Of a DNA stretch of 64,000 bases, positions 12,159-22,870 are shown piece by piece. The DNA comes from Ananas comosus. Lineage: Eukaryota; Streptophyta; Magnoliopsida; Poales; Bromeliaceae. Position numbers and translations under genes: made by a program. How positions within the stretch are numbered: position 1 is the first letter of the stretch; each line of letters begins with the position of its first letter. The stretch spans positions 14,867,848-14,931,847 of the forward strand of contig NC_033621.1 in assembly GCF_001540865.1 (NCBI RefSeq), written 5' to 3'. Under the pieces are notes generated by a model that saw only the letters and a program-made list of their open reading frames with translations, searched no databases and was not told the origin of the DNA.

Positions 12159-12296
12159 AGGATAGCAGCGCTCCGCTTTATGCTACAAGGATGGCGATGC
12201 TCCGCTCAATAATGTAAGGATGGTGGTGCTCCGCTCTATGATGGAAGGATGCGGTGCTCCGCTCTATGCTATGAGGATAGCGGTGCTCCGCTTTTG
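12159..12296 (+). repeat. Tandem repeat, about 28-33 bp x 5
   Basis: Five units with the core aaggatg(g)cggtgctccgct followed by a variable ctatgat-type spacer. Non-coding and internal to the LTR. Confidence 0.85.
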
Positions 12297-12463
12297 ATTG
12301 ACTCACGGGTGAGTGGGGTGACATGACTAGAACGTGGACCTAGCGAGTAAATATATTTTACGTCACACGAGTAGGTTGCATGATCATGATTTGAGGCATA
12401 AGCTTGTTATTTCTTATATGTTTATATATTAAACTAGCCCATGCTTGTGTTGCCTCCTTTGGA

Positions 12464-12523
12464 CCTGGTGGATCGAGCTTTTCCTTTGGGTGGCCGTATC
12501 CACTGAAAACTATGTTTATAGTT
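12464..12523 (+). other. Tandem-hairpin module in LTR
   Basis: CCTGGTGG (12464-12471) pairs with CCACTG (12500-12505, one G-T pair), then AACTAT/ATAGTT (12508-12523). Confidence 0.55.
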
Positions 12524-13029
12524 CTCATCCCCATGTTTTTCAAGTCCATTCGTGAGTGGTATGGCAGAGCAAGAAAAAGGCATAGCTGAGTAGATAGCGT
12601 TCTTTCGTTTTGGTGGTTATCTCCTAGTTGTATCCTATTTTAGAACTATGTGGATATAGAGGAAAAATGTAAAGCTCATTTTGGGTTGTAATTGGAAAGA
12701 AAACTTGTATGTATTGAAAAAAAAGAAAAACTTGTAATAGAAGTAGTATTTATTTTATGCTATGTGATACTTTTCTTATGCAATCCATGTATATTCAATT
12801 TCAGTATGGAATGTGTTAAATATACATGCCTGTGATACCCTGGGCGGATAGGAAAAATTATGTCCGTTCCGCGGATCTGGGGCAGGCACCCTGCGGGGTA
12901 CCTTTCACCTACTTAGGGAAGGGACGGCGGGGTGTGACTATCGATTTAGTTACTGGCAGAGGAGCCATGTAGAAGCCTCGGCTGGAGTTTCTACAGGAAA
13001 GTCTACATCTACTTCGCCCGTTGCTCTAA

Positions 13030-13290
13030 CATCCTCTCTCCTTCTTCTTGCTTCTTTTCTTCCTCTTCTTTCCTTTTTCTTTCGTGCTCTATCCTCTATT
13101 CTTCTCCCTCTTTTTTTTTGTTAGCCTTTCTTTCTCTTCTTTTGTTCCTCTTTTTCTCTTTTCCGATTTTTGTCTCTTTTTCTTCCGTTCTCTCTATCCT
13201 TCTAGCTTTTCTTCTTTTTCTTCTCTCATTCTTCTTTATTCTTCTCTTCTTTAACTTTTTTTTTCCTATCTCCGTCTATTTTCTCTCTGC
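13030..13290. repeat. Pyrimidine-rich low-complexity tract
   Basis: About 260 bp of nearly pure C/T on the + strand. Open frames on this strand are Phe/Leu/Ser repeats with no family resemblance; on the minus strand it encodes a Lys/Glu/Arg-rich segment of the antisense ORF. Confidence 0.8.
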
Positions 13291-14371
13291 TTCTTATTTC
13301 TTGTCGAAGCGAGCTTCCCAGTGAGCTTGCCTCCCAACATCGAACATCACTTGCTCCAAAGACGAAGCAAAACGAGCACGCGAAACCCTTCCCAAAGGTG
13401 TCTGTATGACCGAAGGGGATAATAGAGGTGATCCGACCGAGGAAAGAGAATAAGAAGAGTCAATCGGGATGGGCTGAGGATTTACCTCGGCCGATTTTGG
13501 ATCGACTAGAGTCCGTTGAGCAGGATCCACCCCCGCGGTTGAAGTGACAGCCGATGGAATATCAACCCAGGGTAAATCTTTAGTTGGCATAGGAGTAGTT
13601 GGAAAGGGAATCCTAATTGCAACAAATTTGTGCCGTTTTTGTTGCGACGAAGGAAATAGTTGGACTCTATCAACCACTCGTTTAGACGTCGGGCTAATAA
13701 AACAGAGATAGATGTCGGTTGGAAAAAGAATGCATTAGCCGAGTATATATATTTCAAAAAAGAATATTTTGAGAAACAGAATTTACCATGGAGGTGTGAG
13801 GCGAATCCTCTGGATCATTATCAGAATCTTCTATTGAATCCTCTTGTCTTTGGGAATCAAGAGAAATTTCTTTACCTATAGAAGGTACTAAAAAATAACA
13901 AAGAAAGATTAAAGGAGAAGAAGGAAGAAATATAAATCGATCATACAATAATATACTTTCTATATGATAAATTTTATGGGTGGCATAAAGTATGGACTTG
14001 AAAAAGATTGGTTCGCAAAAAGCATTCCAAGCTCTTTTGAAGCGAAAGTCTACCACTCCTGAATGGTTCGACTGAAAACTCATGAGATTAAAGAAGCATC
14101 GGAGATGATTTCCCATTGCCAAGAGCCGATCAGCTTCGGCTGCACTTTTTGGAAGACGACTACTAGCAACGTTGGCCGTGAAAAATCTAGCTGGGCTAGA
14201 ATCACTTGGACAATCCTGAATTGATGCACCACATATTAAGGAGAATATACTTTAGTACTAGGTGTCAATTTGGAGCAGGTCTTCAAGCCAATGTGTAAGT
14301 CTCGATGCGCAAGTAGAGAATACCAAACGTCCGAGTATTTGTTGGCTAGAGAAGAAGCCAATTAATCCTTG

Positions 14372-14427
14372 ATGGCTTCATAGCGAGTGAGAAGCCAAGG
14401 TGGCTTCATAGCGAGTGAGAAGCCAAG
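14372..14427. repeat. Direct tandem duplication of 28 bp
   Basis: The unit tggcttcatagcgagtgaga plus agccaagg occurs twice in a row within the antisense ORF region. A third, related aagccaa word lies just upstream. Confidence 0.85.
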
Positions 14428-15506
14428 GTAGGCCAGTAATTCATTCTCCAAAAGATGCCTACTTGATGATGAGATGCTGGTCTCTTTCTTAAAAGACTAT
14501 AAAATATGTGGCAAAATCTTTCAGCTGGCCTGGAATCAAAGTTTTTGGACAATCGAGTGCCAAATCGTAGGGGTCGAAGAGAGGAGCCGAATTCAAATCT
14601 AGAGGAGTTTGGCATAGGTATGAAAAATAAATCTATAAACACATTTGTAGAAACCATAAGACACCGCCGCTGGAACCAATTACCAAGCCTTTCTCCAATA
14701 GCAATGGTTTGATGGATTAAAAAATCTCCTGATATACAAAAGCGAGGTAATACGTACCTAACGCTAATTTCTCACCGTTAGCTAAGGCAAACAGCAATCG
14801 GGACAAAATCTCGATTAATCTTTTACGAGCGAGTGCAGAAAAGATTATGACAGAGCCAATAAATGAGGAAGGCAGTGTGCTCCTTCTTGGTAACTAGTGC
14901 AGGAGACTTACCTGCGAACCGGCAGATAAATTTGGTATAGGCATGATCTGCCTTCGGGTCAAGTTGGGCCTCAAGAGAGTGATACCATGAGGGCAGAGAC
15001 CAACTATCACCGCCACATCAAGAAGAGTTGGTGTGAAGGGTCCCAATCTAAAGAGAAAAGTGTTGGAGGCAGGGGACAAAAAACATAAGGCTGCAGCCAA
15101 AAGAAGATTGACAGCTTGAGGAAGAACTCTTGAAAATTTGATGGCTTCATAAATTTCAACTTCATACCAGAGGTCAGCATAAGATGCTTCGACTCGGTCC
15201 AACCAAGCCAAATAAGCGTATGAAACACTAGGCTAATTTCGGAGACTTTTTTCCAATGATTTTGAGGCATACCAAGATTGCAAATGAATGGAACCGGCCA
15301 TCAAAGGAAGACCATCAGCAGAGAAGGGAAGATCCTCAGGGACAGGAAAATCTACAAATGAAGGACCAAGCAGAAGTCGAGAAGGGTTCGATTCGACGTA
15401 TGCTAAGGAAAAGATGAAAAGATGAAAAAAGGCAAGAGAAAACCCCAAATGGAGAAGAAGGAGAAAAGATGAGAGGAAGACGATGCGCGAGAGTAGCAAA
15501 GCCGTC

Positions 15507-15519
15507 GGGGAGGGGGAAA
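15507..15519 (+). promoter_or_regulatory. Polypurine tract of the Tat element
   Basis: GGGGAGGGGGAAA lies three bases before the proposed 3' LTR start, the normal place for the plus-strand primer. Confidence 0.6.
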
Positions 15520-15522
15520 TTT

Positions 15523-16439
15523 TGAAAAAATAGATTTAATGATGAAAAAACGACGGTCATAAATGACCTAATTAATACTCAGATAAGACAAAAAGAATGG
15601 AAAAAATCACAGCCGTCAACAGTTGAAAAGACGATTAAGAGACGGTACAAGGCGATTCGAAACGACAGCCTTCGAATCCGAGCCCCCAAAGGAGATTACG
15701 CCAGCCACTGGATCAGTCATTCGGAAGCTTCCGAGAGGGCAATTATTGGTGCCACAAAAATTGCGCCATGTGGTTAACCAGGTGCACCACAAGAATGGTC
15801 CCTGAAGCCAACAATTAGACCACATATGGTGCGACAGGAATTGGGAAAAACACACCTAAAATTGAAAAATAGTTATAACTGACTCAATTACTCGGCCGAA
15901 AGTTGTCCATAGAAACAACAACGTGGCCGATGGTGGAGAAAAACTGAATAAATAACAGGTGGAAGTGTAAATAAACAGAGGACGCCTGGTAGAGGGGTCT
16001 TTTTTCTATATGAACAAGAAGACTAATTTTCATTTCCATTGCATTTTACAACTTTCTAGGAGTAATCCACTTGTAATCCTTTCATTTTTCCGCATTTACT
16101 GTCTCTTCTAGGAGTGGTTTGTAGATTAGATTTTCCTCTGAGATCGCACGCCATAGCGGCGCATGCTCCTTTTTGTAAACATTTTCTAATTTTGAGCAAT
16201 ATATAAGCTTTTCAGCTCTTCAGCCAAACAGAAATTCCCTTGACTTGTCTGATCCAGCCAAACCAAACTTACTGTGCGGGACTGAACTCGGCTGATTCGA
16301 TCCCTCATCAACCGACTTGCTTCATTCGACGGCGGGTGCAAGTTTCAAAGCTCATCATTCGTAACCGCTCCGCCTCCTCGCACGCTTCCCGAATGAGGGT
16401 TTTGACTGAGTCAGCGGTCAAAGAAATCAGCTCGCGGCA
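15523..16439 (+). mobile_element. 3' LTR of the Tat element (about 917 bp)
   Basis: Starts TGAAAAAATAG right after the polypurine tract. It carries a TATA-like tctatatgaac near 16005 and poly(A)-region words (ttgtaatcc, aatatataagc near 16065-16210), and ends at GCTCGCGGCA. The right border is chosen because the following tatat-rich DNA differs in character; the 5' LTR is outside the window, so borders cannot be confirmed. Confidence 0.5.
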
Positions 16440-16687
16440 TATATATTCATTAATTTGAATTGCATAAATCAGATATCTTACTTTATATTTGAAACCAAAT
16501 TTACTTGAATCCAAAAAGTTTAGAAGGTTGGTTATCCATCGCATCTGAATCCTAATCCATTCGAATCTAACTCCAACCATATTTGAATACAAATTTGATC
16601 AATAACTATCATACACATTTTCGACATTAGGACACATGAATTTGGGAGGACCATTTGCATGTAGTCCAATGTCATGTATAGGAGGAG
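16440..16687. other. Gene-free AT-rich stretch
   Basis: No convincing ORF. A few gaatccaaat/ttcgaatc-type words suggest an old hAT-like repeat fragment, but the ends are not visible. Confidence 0.4.
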
Positions 16688-17163
16688 GGGGTGGTGGTGA
16701 ATGAGCTAAGTTTGAGCGAGCTTACCCCAGCTCAAGCTTGATTTGAAATTAATTTCGAGCCTAAATTTAGCCTCAAGCTCGACTTGAAATTAATTCGAGC
16801 CGAGCTCGAGCGAGCCTAATTTCGAGTCAAGCAAGCTCAAGAAAACGAGCCGCTTACAATTCTTAAAATCATGCAATCCAAAGTTTATTTTTATAAAATA
16901 TTATCTAAAATTTAATAAAAAGCATGTTTAATAATTCAGCATACAAAAAAATGTATGAATACAGTATTATAATATTAAAAAAAAAATAGGGGAAGCAATT
17001 ATGCGACCAAGCGAAATCGAGAGAGAAAGAGATTAATTAGAGTAGAGTTTTGGGGGTTTGATTTTGTGGTTCAGCAAATATGTGCAATAATCAAAACTCT
17101 ATATACATATAATTTAAATAGATATGTATTATTATATATAATTAAAATAAATTATATATAGCT
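16688..17163. mobile_element. hAT-like non-autonomous element, GAGCTCGAGC type, copy 1 (partial)
   Basis: Repeated ttcgagcc/gagctcgagcgagc words (16720-16850) followed by an AT-rich interior. The same order of segments recurs at 62970-63500. The left end is degenerate relative to the cleaner TAGGGGTGG end at 62970. A palindromic MITE sits in its (TA)n tract. Confidence 0.6.
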
Positions 17164-17184
17164 ATATATATATATATATATATA
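17164..17184. repeat. (TA)n tract
   Basis: About ten TA units immediately before a palindromic MITE. Confidence 0.9.
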
Positions 17185-17376
17185 GAACTAGGCTGGAATA
17201 CTATCAATAGCACCAAGCTATTGGTGCTATTGATTTTTTAGCCCTTGGATTGAGAAATGAGTGGTTAGGATGATGTGGGCCCCTTAGGGTTGAGTAGGTG
17301 GTTGGTTGAATAGTATAATATAACGGGTAAAAATAATCAAAGGGGTTAATCTAACGACAGAAAACTTGATAGTTCC
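17185..17376. mobile_element. Palindromic MITE, subtype b, right end lost
   Basis: Left terminus GGCTGGAATACTATCAATAGCACC, with cagcccttgga-type and ggttgag..ggttgg words shared with the copy at 58780-59030. The right TIR stops at cttgatagt and runs into an (AC)n tract. Confidence 0.7.
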
Positions 17377-17388
17377 ACACACACACAA

Positions 17389-17417
17389 TCTGGCTACTAT
17401 ACTATCAATAGTACCAA
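17389..17417. mobile_element. Terminal fragment of a palindromic MITE
   Basis: Contains ggctactatactatcaatag followed by taccaa, the subtype b end. It is interrupted by the LTR beginning at 17418. Confidence 0.6.
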
Positions 17418-17680
17418 TGTCACGCCCGGATTACCGCGTTTTTTTGGGCACGCCAACAGACCCGCCGTATATAAAAGAATTTTTCCTACATACGAAGCGA
17501 TAGATGTACCTGTAATCATACAAAACTACAACCAGTAGTATAGAGCTGCTAACAGAACTGAATATATAAATAAACATCAGGTTCACTATACATACAAAGT
17601 CTCCAAGATACAAACATCCCTCGCTCCAGCGAGTAAACCAGCATAAGTATGTACATGAACCAAAACCCAAATCATGCGAA
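17418..17680 (-). mobile_element. 3' LTR remnant (263 bp)
   Basis: About 90 percent similar by eye to 20971-21213 of the same element's 5' LTR. The similarity stops at the word tttgggttttgg, where RNase H coding sequence begins. Confidence 0.8.
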
Positions 17681-17953
17681 CAGTGAAAACCTCGCAGTGC
17701 TCGCCATACAAGTAATGTCGCCACAACCTCAAGGCAAAAATCACCGCAGCAAGCTCCAAGTCATGCGTAGGGTAATGCTTCTCATAATCCTTTAATTACC
17801 CTACCATGCTGCATCAGCACACAACCCAAACCACTATGCGATGCATCACTGTAAATCACAAATCCTTCCCCCATCATTGGGAGGGCAAGGATAGGAGCTG
17901 AACTCATCGAAGCTCCTCTAACAATCCTCACTCTAGATAAACTTAATTCTCTT
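17681..17953 (-). pseudogene. RNase H fragment of the reverse Tekay element
   Basis: On the minus strand the words [36 protein letters not shown] and EHCEVFT can be read, corresponding to 36595-36780 of the other chromovirus. Sequence then passes into LTR DNA in the middle of the domain (usually [11 protein letters not shown]), which shows a deletion of the RNase H end, integrase and chromodomain. Confidence 0.75.
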
Positions 17954-18950
17954 TCAAGTCAATCGAGTGAGGGGTGTGGAAAGCTTCGCAAAGCCTTCCA
18001 CAAACCGACGGTAATATCCAGCTAATCCAAGGAAACTTCTCACCTCAGTCACAGTCGTCGGTCTAGGCCAATCCCGAATAGCATCAATTTTCTTCGGGTC
18101 CACTGCTACTCCAACCGCAGAAATTACATGGCCCAAGAAAGAAACCTCCCGCAGCCAAAACTCGCACTTCTTCAGCTTAGCATACAACTTCTTCTCCCTC
18201 AGAAGCTGTAACACTATCCTCAAGTACTCCTCATGCTCAACATCACTCCGGGAGTATCAGAATATCATCAATGAACACAACCACGAATCTATCCAAGTAC
18301 GGCTTAAACACTTTATTCATCAGATCCATAAATGCGGCAGGGGCATTCGTCAATCCAAAAAGCATCACAGTGAACTCATAATGCCCGTACCGAGTCCGAT
18401 AAGCCGTCTTGGGAACATTCTCGGCCCTCACCCTCAACTGGTGGTAACCTAACTAGAGATCAATCTTCGAAAAGATACAAGATCCTTGCAGCTGATCAAA
18501 TAGATCATCGATGCGCGGCAAAGGATACTTGTTCTTGATAGTCACTTTATTCAACTCCCGATAATCCACACACAGTCTAAGTGAACCATCCTTCTTCTTT
18601 ACGAACAACACCGGCGCTCCCCAAGGCGATACACTGGGTCTCACAGACCCCTTATCCATCAGATCTTGAAGCTGTGCTTTCAACTCTCTCAGCTCTGCCG
18701 GTGCCATCCGGTAGGGTGCCTTCGAGATTAGCGCAGTTTCAGGAACTACGTCAATCACAAACTCAATCTCTCTGTCCGGTGGCATAGTCGTCAACTCCGG
18801 AGGAAAAATATCTGGAAACTCGCGGACTATAGGGATATCCTCGAGTCTCGGCGCCGTCGTAGGCACCTCTACAACCGTCGACGAAAAAGCGATGCATCCT
18901 CTACTCAACAACTGCCTAGCCCTCGCAGACGAGATCCAAGTGGCAAACAA
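17954..18950 (-). pseudogene. Reverse transcriptase of the reverse Tekay element
   Basis: Minus-strand frames 18453-18950, 18243-18437 and 17954-18223 give, in order: [60 protein letters not shown], then [29 protein letters not shown] (catalytic FIDD intact), [18 protein letters not shown] and [20 protein letters not shown]. An in-frame stop (TAG for CAG after KIDL) and two shifts break the domain. Copies RNA into cDNA when intact. Confidence 0.9.
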
Positions 18951-19161
18951 CGTACTCCTGCAGCCTTTACGTGAACTCCTCTTGGCCTGGCTCGCGGAAC
19001 GTCACTATCCTTACTACACAGTTGATCGTAGCATAGTACCGCGCCAGCCAATCCATGCCAAGCACAACATCAAAGTCCTGCTGCTACCCTAAGACCAACA
19101 GGTCTGCGAGCATAATCCAAGAGCCTAACTACACCGGACACGACAAACAATACTCTGCTAC
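18951..19161 (-). other. Protease-RT spacer
   Basis: Minus-strand words LGMDWL (degenerate) and YHAMID-like correspond to 35360-35410 of the sister element, so this is the end of the protease and start of RT with shifts. No independent feature. Confidence 0.5.
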
Positions 19162-19413
19162 TTACAAAACATAGTCGGGAATCTGCACCTCTCGTGCATG
19201 CAATAACGGCCCTACCTTTAGACCATGCAATGATGCAAATGCTCGGCTAACAAACGAATGTGATGAGCCGGTATCAAATAAGGTATGAGCTCTAATACCA
19301 GAAATCAAAATAATACCTACCACCACCCGGTCGGCTGCTGTAGAATCCTGCACCTGAGTTGCATAAACTCTGCTACTCGAGGCCTGCTGTCGCCGCTCAC
19401 TCTGCCGCGGCAC
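19162..19413 (-). pseudogene. Aspartic protease of the reverse Tekay element
   Basis: Residues 30-65 read VVGIILISGIRAHTLFDTGSSHSFVSRAF; the catalytic D-T-G is intact. The frame ends at 19162, before the domain's usual GMDWL end. Matches the sister element at 35090-35240, whose active site is D-A-S. Confidence 0.8.
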
Positions 19414-19524
19414 AGATGCTCTGTCATCCTGGCGATAACTCGGTGATGCTTCATAAGACTCCTAAGGTACCGGCGGTGCTTACGCCGTCGATGGTGCTGT
19501 TGATGCTGCTTAGGGACAAGCTGC

Positions 19525-19612
19525 CCTCATATGTCCAGGCTGTCCACAAGTGAAACATCGGCCCTCTCGCTGCTCACACTGTCGGGGCCAGTGTGGTCCC
19601 CCACAAATCACA
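19525..19612 (-). pseudogene. Gag zinc knuckles (CCHC)
   Basis: In one minus-strand frame: CVICGGPHWPRQC and CFTCGQPGHMRA, a paired CCHC arrangement that binds RNA in the nucleocapsid. It is in a different frame from the gag ORF at 19786-20664, so at least one shift separates them. Confidence 0.75.
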
Positions 19613-19785
19613 CACTACGGAGTCTCCTGCGACTGTCTCTGCTAACGAGGTCCCCCAGAACGCTGACGCCACGAACACCCACGACCCTGAGAGCATGATC
19701 GTAGAGGCCTCGGCGGACGCCTGCTGCTCGACTGCCCTCCATCATCTGGAACCGGACGCTTCCTATCCTGACTTTGCCCCGGCAC

Positions 19786-20664
19786 CTAAGCCTGCTCACT
19801 GATCAACACATCTCCTCTCTCCACCCATAACGCCTGCTCAATCGACGCATCCAAGGTCCTCAACTTCTGCGCCTGTACCAACCAAAAGATCTCTGGCATT
19901 AAGCCCCCCTCATACAGATATACCTTGTGGGCCTCATCCCTGGCTACAAATGGCACACAGTTCAGAAGCCGAGTAAACTCACGAGTGTACTCCTGAACTG
20001 ATCGCTCCCCCTGCTGTAACTTCTTCAGGTCCTCTTCGAGTTTCTGCTTCACGCTGTTCGGAAAATACGCCCCGTACAGCATTCCGCAAAACTTATCCCA
20101 CTTCATCTGTAATGCCACCAACCGTCGAGTCTGCCTCATCCTCCTCCACCAGGAATGCGCATCGCCAGCCAAACAGTGCACTCCCAAATGTACTTGCTCC
20201 CGCTCCGCTAAGTCCTCAAATAACTTCTCCATCGCGCTCACCCGGTCCTCTACAACCCAGGGCTCCGTACAGCTGCCGCTAAAGCGCGGCAGATCAAACC
20301 GACGAAAAAGAGCAAACCTCTCAGTCATCCGCTCCTGCTCAACCTCAGACATCTGCGACGCCTCTCCAGAGAATGCAACTGGCTCTATAGGAACTGCCAC
20401 GGGTGGGGGTACAACTGCGGCTGGTGCGGCCACGGGAATAGTCGATGGTGGTGCTGACTGCTCTGGTGCTCTAGGCGCTGTGCTCGACAGCAGAGTAAAT
20501 ATCTCGCACATCCTCTGTACCAGTGCCCCCTGCTGCCTCGTCGCCTCAATCAGGGGAGCCAACTGCTCTCTCAAATCAGGGGGTGCACTCAGCCCTGCCT
20601 GCTCAGGCATCTCAGCTGGTACGGAACGGTCCCGCATCGACGGTCGATTTCGGCGTCGATACAT
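19786..20664 (-). pseudogene. Gag (capsid) ORF of the reverse Tekay element
   Basis: This 292-codon frame starts MYRRRNRPSMRDR and is the longest intact gag piece in the window. It has a helical LREQLAPLIEATRQQGALVQRM segment (residues 30-52), a Pro/Ala linker, then the capsid core with RFDLPRFSG, EDRVSAMEKLFEDL and a C-terminal EEDLKKLQQGERSVQEYTREF, all typical of Ty3/gypsy capsids. It ends early at 19786, before the zinc knuckles. Confidence 0.85.
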
Positions 20665-20950
20665 AACTGCCTGAAATTAAAATAAGGGTGAGATACAAAA
20701 CACAATGAACTCTCGACCCAATCAAGTGAAAGTCTACAAGGCCGCCCCTGTTTCTTCTCCAAATTATGTCGTCTGCAGCTGATATAATTTTTTTGGCCGA
20801 AACAGACACTCCTTCAGTCACTCACTCTACTCTAGGAGGAGTTAAAACAATTCAATCACTGACTTTCGTGATAAATCACACCTCTCGTGTCTTGCCTTCC
20901 TAAGGTTTGCCAAGCTTAAGATTTTCTAGGTCCCAACGGCCTAATTCTAA

Positions 20951-20962
20951 GCTCTGATACCA
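20951..20962 (-). promoter_or_regulatory. Primer-binding site (initiator tRNA-Met)
   Basis: Minus strand TGGTATCAGAGC, complementary to the 3' end of plant initiator tRNA-Met, 8 nt after the LTR end TGACA. Confidence 0.85.
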
Positions 20963-20970
20963 ACTTAATC

Positions 20971-22321
20971 TGTCACGCCCAGGATTAGTGCGTTTTCCCC
21001 GGCACGCCAACAGACAAAAGAATTTCTCCTGTATACAAAGCAATAGCTGTACATGTAATCATACAAAACTACAACCAATAGTATAGAGCTGCTAACATAA
21101 CTCAATATATAAATAAACATCAGGTTCACTATACATATAAAGTCTCCAAGATACAAACATCCCTCGCCACAGCAAGTATACCAGCATAAGTATGTATATG
21201 AACCAAAACCCAAAACTACCTATAGACGGTACTCCTCTAGGACTGCAACTAGGGAAGGGATCTAGCTCGCGACTCCCTTTCTATGATCAGAATCAGCGAC
21301 AGCAGCAACCGCAGAAGAGGGCTCTCCAAAAAGGGGTCAACAATTGGGTGTGAGAACTACTGCAAAAAGAAGTAGTCCTCAGTGGGTACCGCTACCGACG
21401 TCAACGGCTCACCCACTAAGTCTACACAAAATATGCACAAAGATAGTAAAGGAAGCTGGAAAAACTCTACAGCTACATGCTACTATACTATCGTTAACCA
21501 CTGTTTTGTAAAAATAAAAAAATGTACTCTCTGACCCAATCTCACTAGGGACTGGGAACACACCCGTCCCGCCTGTCGAAGCTACACCAACCACAACTAC
21601 GCTGGGTTGTCAATGGAGAGCAAGTCCAACCGGAACACTATGACATCAACGTAAAAGCATAAAGCCCGACTCCGGAGTGGCACTCGTGGGCGCTACCGAA
21701 CCGAGTATGCAAGCGTGTATCTGCCGAGCTCAATCTGGCTCTCACAGGCTATAATCAAAACAAATGGGTCTAACTGGTCCGACAACCAAAACTCACGTGC
21801 CCTTGGCACAATCTGACGCAAAAACAGCTAACTAGGTCCACCGTCAACCGCGACGGCACCCGATAGTCCGAAACAGTCTACACACTACTGTAAAATAAGC
21901 TCGGCATCCCAGCACGAGCGTAAACTCATCCTACACTAATCTGGGTATCCATCGCATACGAACAGCGACAATACAAAGAACCACAGCTCCTAAAGCTACA
22001 TCTGATAATTTTCAGAAAGTGACAATGTAGAATCTAAATGTTTTCTCCTAAGTCAATTCCAGGTCCAACGTGTAAAATTATACTACTAGCTTGACTCCAA
22101 ATTCAGATGTTAACTCTAATCCATGAATTTGAGTACTAGCAAGAAAATAAACAAATAATACATGTTGACAATATAAAAACTTAGGAAGTATTCCGGCGAC
22201 GGTAAACTTCAACCTACCTCCAAAAGCTCGTCCAACTACGGCGAGAAGTCAAAAAGAGAGAAAAACACGCGCTCGCCCGGTCTCCAACGGCGCAACCGCA
22301 ACGCACGCGCACTCGAACGGC
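20971..22321 (-). mobile_element. 5' LTR of the reverse Tekay element, truncated
   Basis: Minus-strand LTR end GGGCGTGACA at 20971. It contains the reverse-oriented tandem hairpin at 21352-21421. Its own 5' portion is missing because a palindromic MITE remnant begins at about 22322. Confidence 0.75.
21352..21421 (-). other. Tandem-hairpin module in LTR (reverse)
   Basis: Minus strand: CTTAGTGGG pairs with CCCACTGAG, followed by GACTACT..AGTAGTTC, the same order as in the other LTRs. Confidence 0.55.
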
Positions 22322-22755
22322 CCTCCAAATCGACGGATCGCACCGTTGAACATGATCTATACCCACTTGAATTTCTACCGGAATACAAATTTCATCTTTT
22401 TCGACATCGATCATGCTGACCTAATGATTAAAGGGTTTCAATATATAATTATCCAAATTAATTGAATTTTGGTCTAGAAAATTTTTAAACTATTAAACAA
22501 GATCTATACCCTCGATCTTGATTACAAAATTCCTATCATCACTTTTACAGGATATTCATTTTCAGCCATTCATTTTTATGTCCACTTATGACAAAGAGAA
22601 CAATATGGAAAAGCATAAAATTTGATTTCTAGATATTTTAAGTGGTATAAATCATTTTCAATGGTATCTGTCATTGATTTAGAGGCCTCATCATCGAAAC
22701 AAATGGTGGCCAATGAAGGCCCGTTTGCTACCACATAGTACTTCCAGCTCGAACA
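22322..22755. mobile_element. Palindromic MITE, subtype a, left end lost
   Basis: Contains ccaaatcgacggatcgcacc, then the mirrored right half with cccgtttgctacca and ccagctcgaa. Interior words match copies at 25924 and 27409. Confidence 0.75.
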
Positions 22756-22764
22756 CACACACCA

Positions 22765-22766
22765 CA

Positions 22767-22800
<34 letters not shown>

Positions 22801-22823
22801 TCTCTCTCTCTTCTCTCTTCTCT
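22765..22823. repeat. (CT)n microsatellite with TTCTCT interruptions
   Basis: About 60 bp of CT repeats. Confidence 0.9.
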
Positions 22824-22870
22824 ATTATTATATATATAATAACACACTGAACTTATTGTTTCTAACACTA

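Larger units (their letters stand above)
10516..12938 (+). mobile_element. Gypsy LTR (about 2.4 kb), probable solo LTR, TSD not resolved
   Basis: It begins TGTAGTGCATC at 10516 and ends near GGGGTGTGAC at 12938, resembling the ends of the other Tekay-type LTRs, and the antisense ORF region of the host element continues on both sides. Flanking bases (ggatc before, tatcg after) do not give a convincing duplication, so the right terminus may be mutated. Inside are GTACCGGTAC-type repeats (10680-11065), a tandem hairpin (12464-12523) and a tandem repeat (12159-12296). Confidence 0.7.
12940..15499 (-). pseudogene. Antisense ORF of the Tat element with plant-mobile-domain-like region
   Basis: Reading leftward, frames at 15233-15499, 14894-15211, 14406-14657, 13754-14122 and 13294-13677 are fragments of one protein. 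The first has a FVDFPVPEDLPFSADGLPL stretch. The second has GPFTPTLLDVAVIVGL, which resembles the plant mobile domain (PMD, aminotransferase-like family) found in some transposons and in MAIN-type proteins. Then follow an acidic Ser/Asp/Glu region, a Pro/Ser-rich linker and a long purine-rich (Lys/Glu/Arg) stretch at 13030-13290. A frameshift lies near 15211-15260. Extra ORFs in antisense orientation are known for Tat elements. PMD assignment is from motif memory only. Confidence 0.6.
1..16439 (+). mobile_element. Degenerate Tat-lineage Ty3/gypsy retrotransposon, 5' end outside window
   Basis: Fragments of one element read in order on the + strand: gag/linker, aspartic protease, reverse transcriptase, RNase H, a second RNase H, integrase ending near 7212, then an antisense ORF region, a polypurine tract and a 3' LTR. 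Two RNase H domains in series and an extra ORF region between pol and the 3' LTR are known traits of the Tat lineage. Removing three foreign LTRs (3003-5322, 7629-10183, 10516-12938) joins the flanking protein fragments. Many stops and frameshifts show it is dead. Lineage is inferred from domain order and motifs, not from a phylogeny. Confidence 0.8.
17418..22321 (-). mobile_element. Tekay-type Ty3/gypsy element, internally deleted, reverse orientation
   Basis: Read on the minus strand: truncated 5' LTR (22321-20971), PBS, gag, zinc knuckles, protease, RT, partial RNase H, then a direct jump into the last 263 bp of an LTR ending GGCGTGACA at 17418. The integrase, chromodomain and most of the 3' LTR are missing. 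Protein sequence and LTR end closely match the chromovirus at 30740-43951, so both belong to one family. TSD candidate accaa at 17413-17417; its partner is lost. Confidence 0.85.

Noticed and set aside
13048..13324. Phe/Leu/Ser-rich open frames on the + strand
   Set aside because: Translation of a pyrimidine tract; the complementary strand fits the antisense ORF of the Tat element.
19593..19802. Open frame of 69 codons on the + strand and similar + frames at 18581, 18892, 20480
   Set aside because: They are shadows of the reverse-strand gag-pol region.
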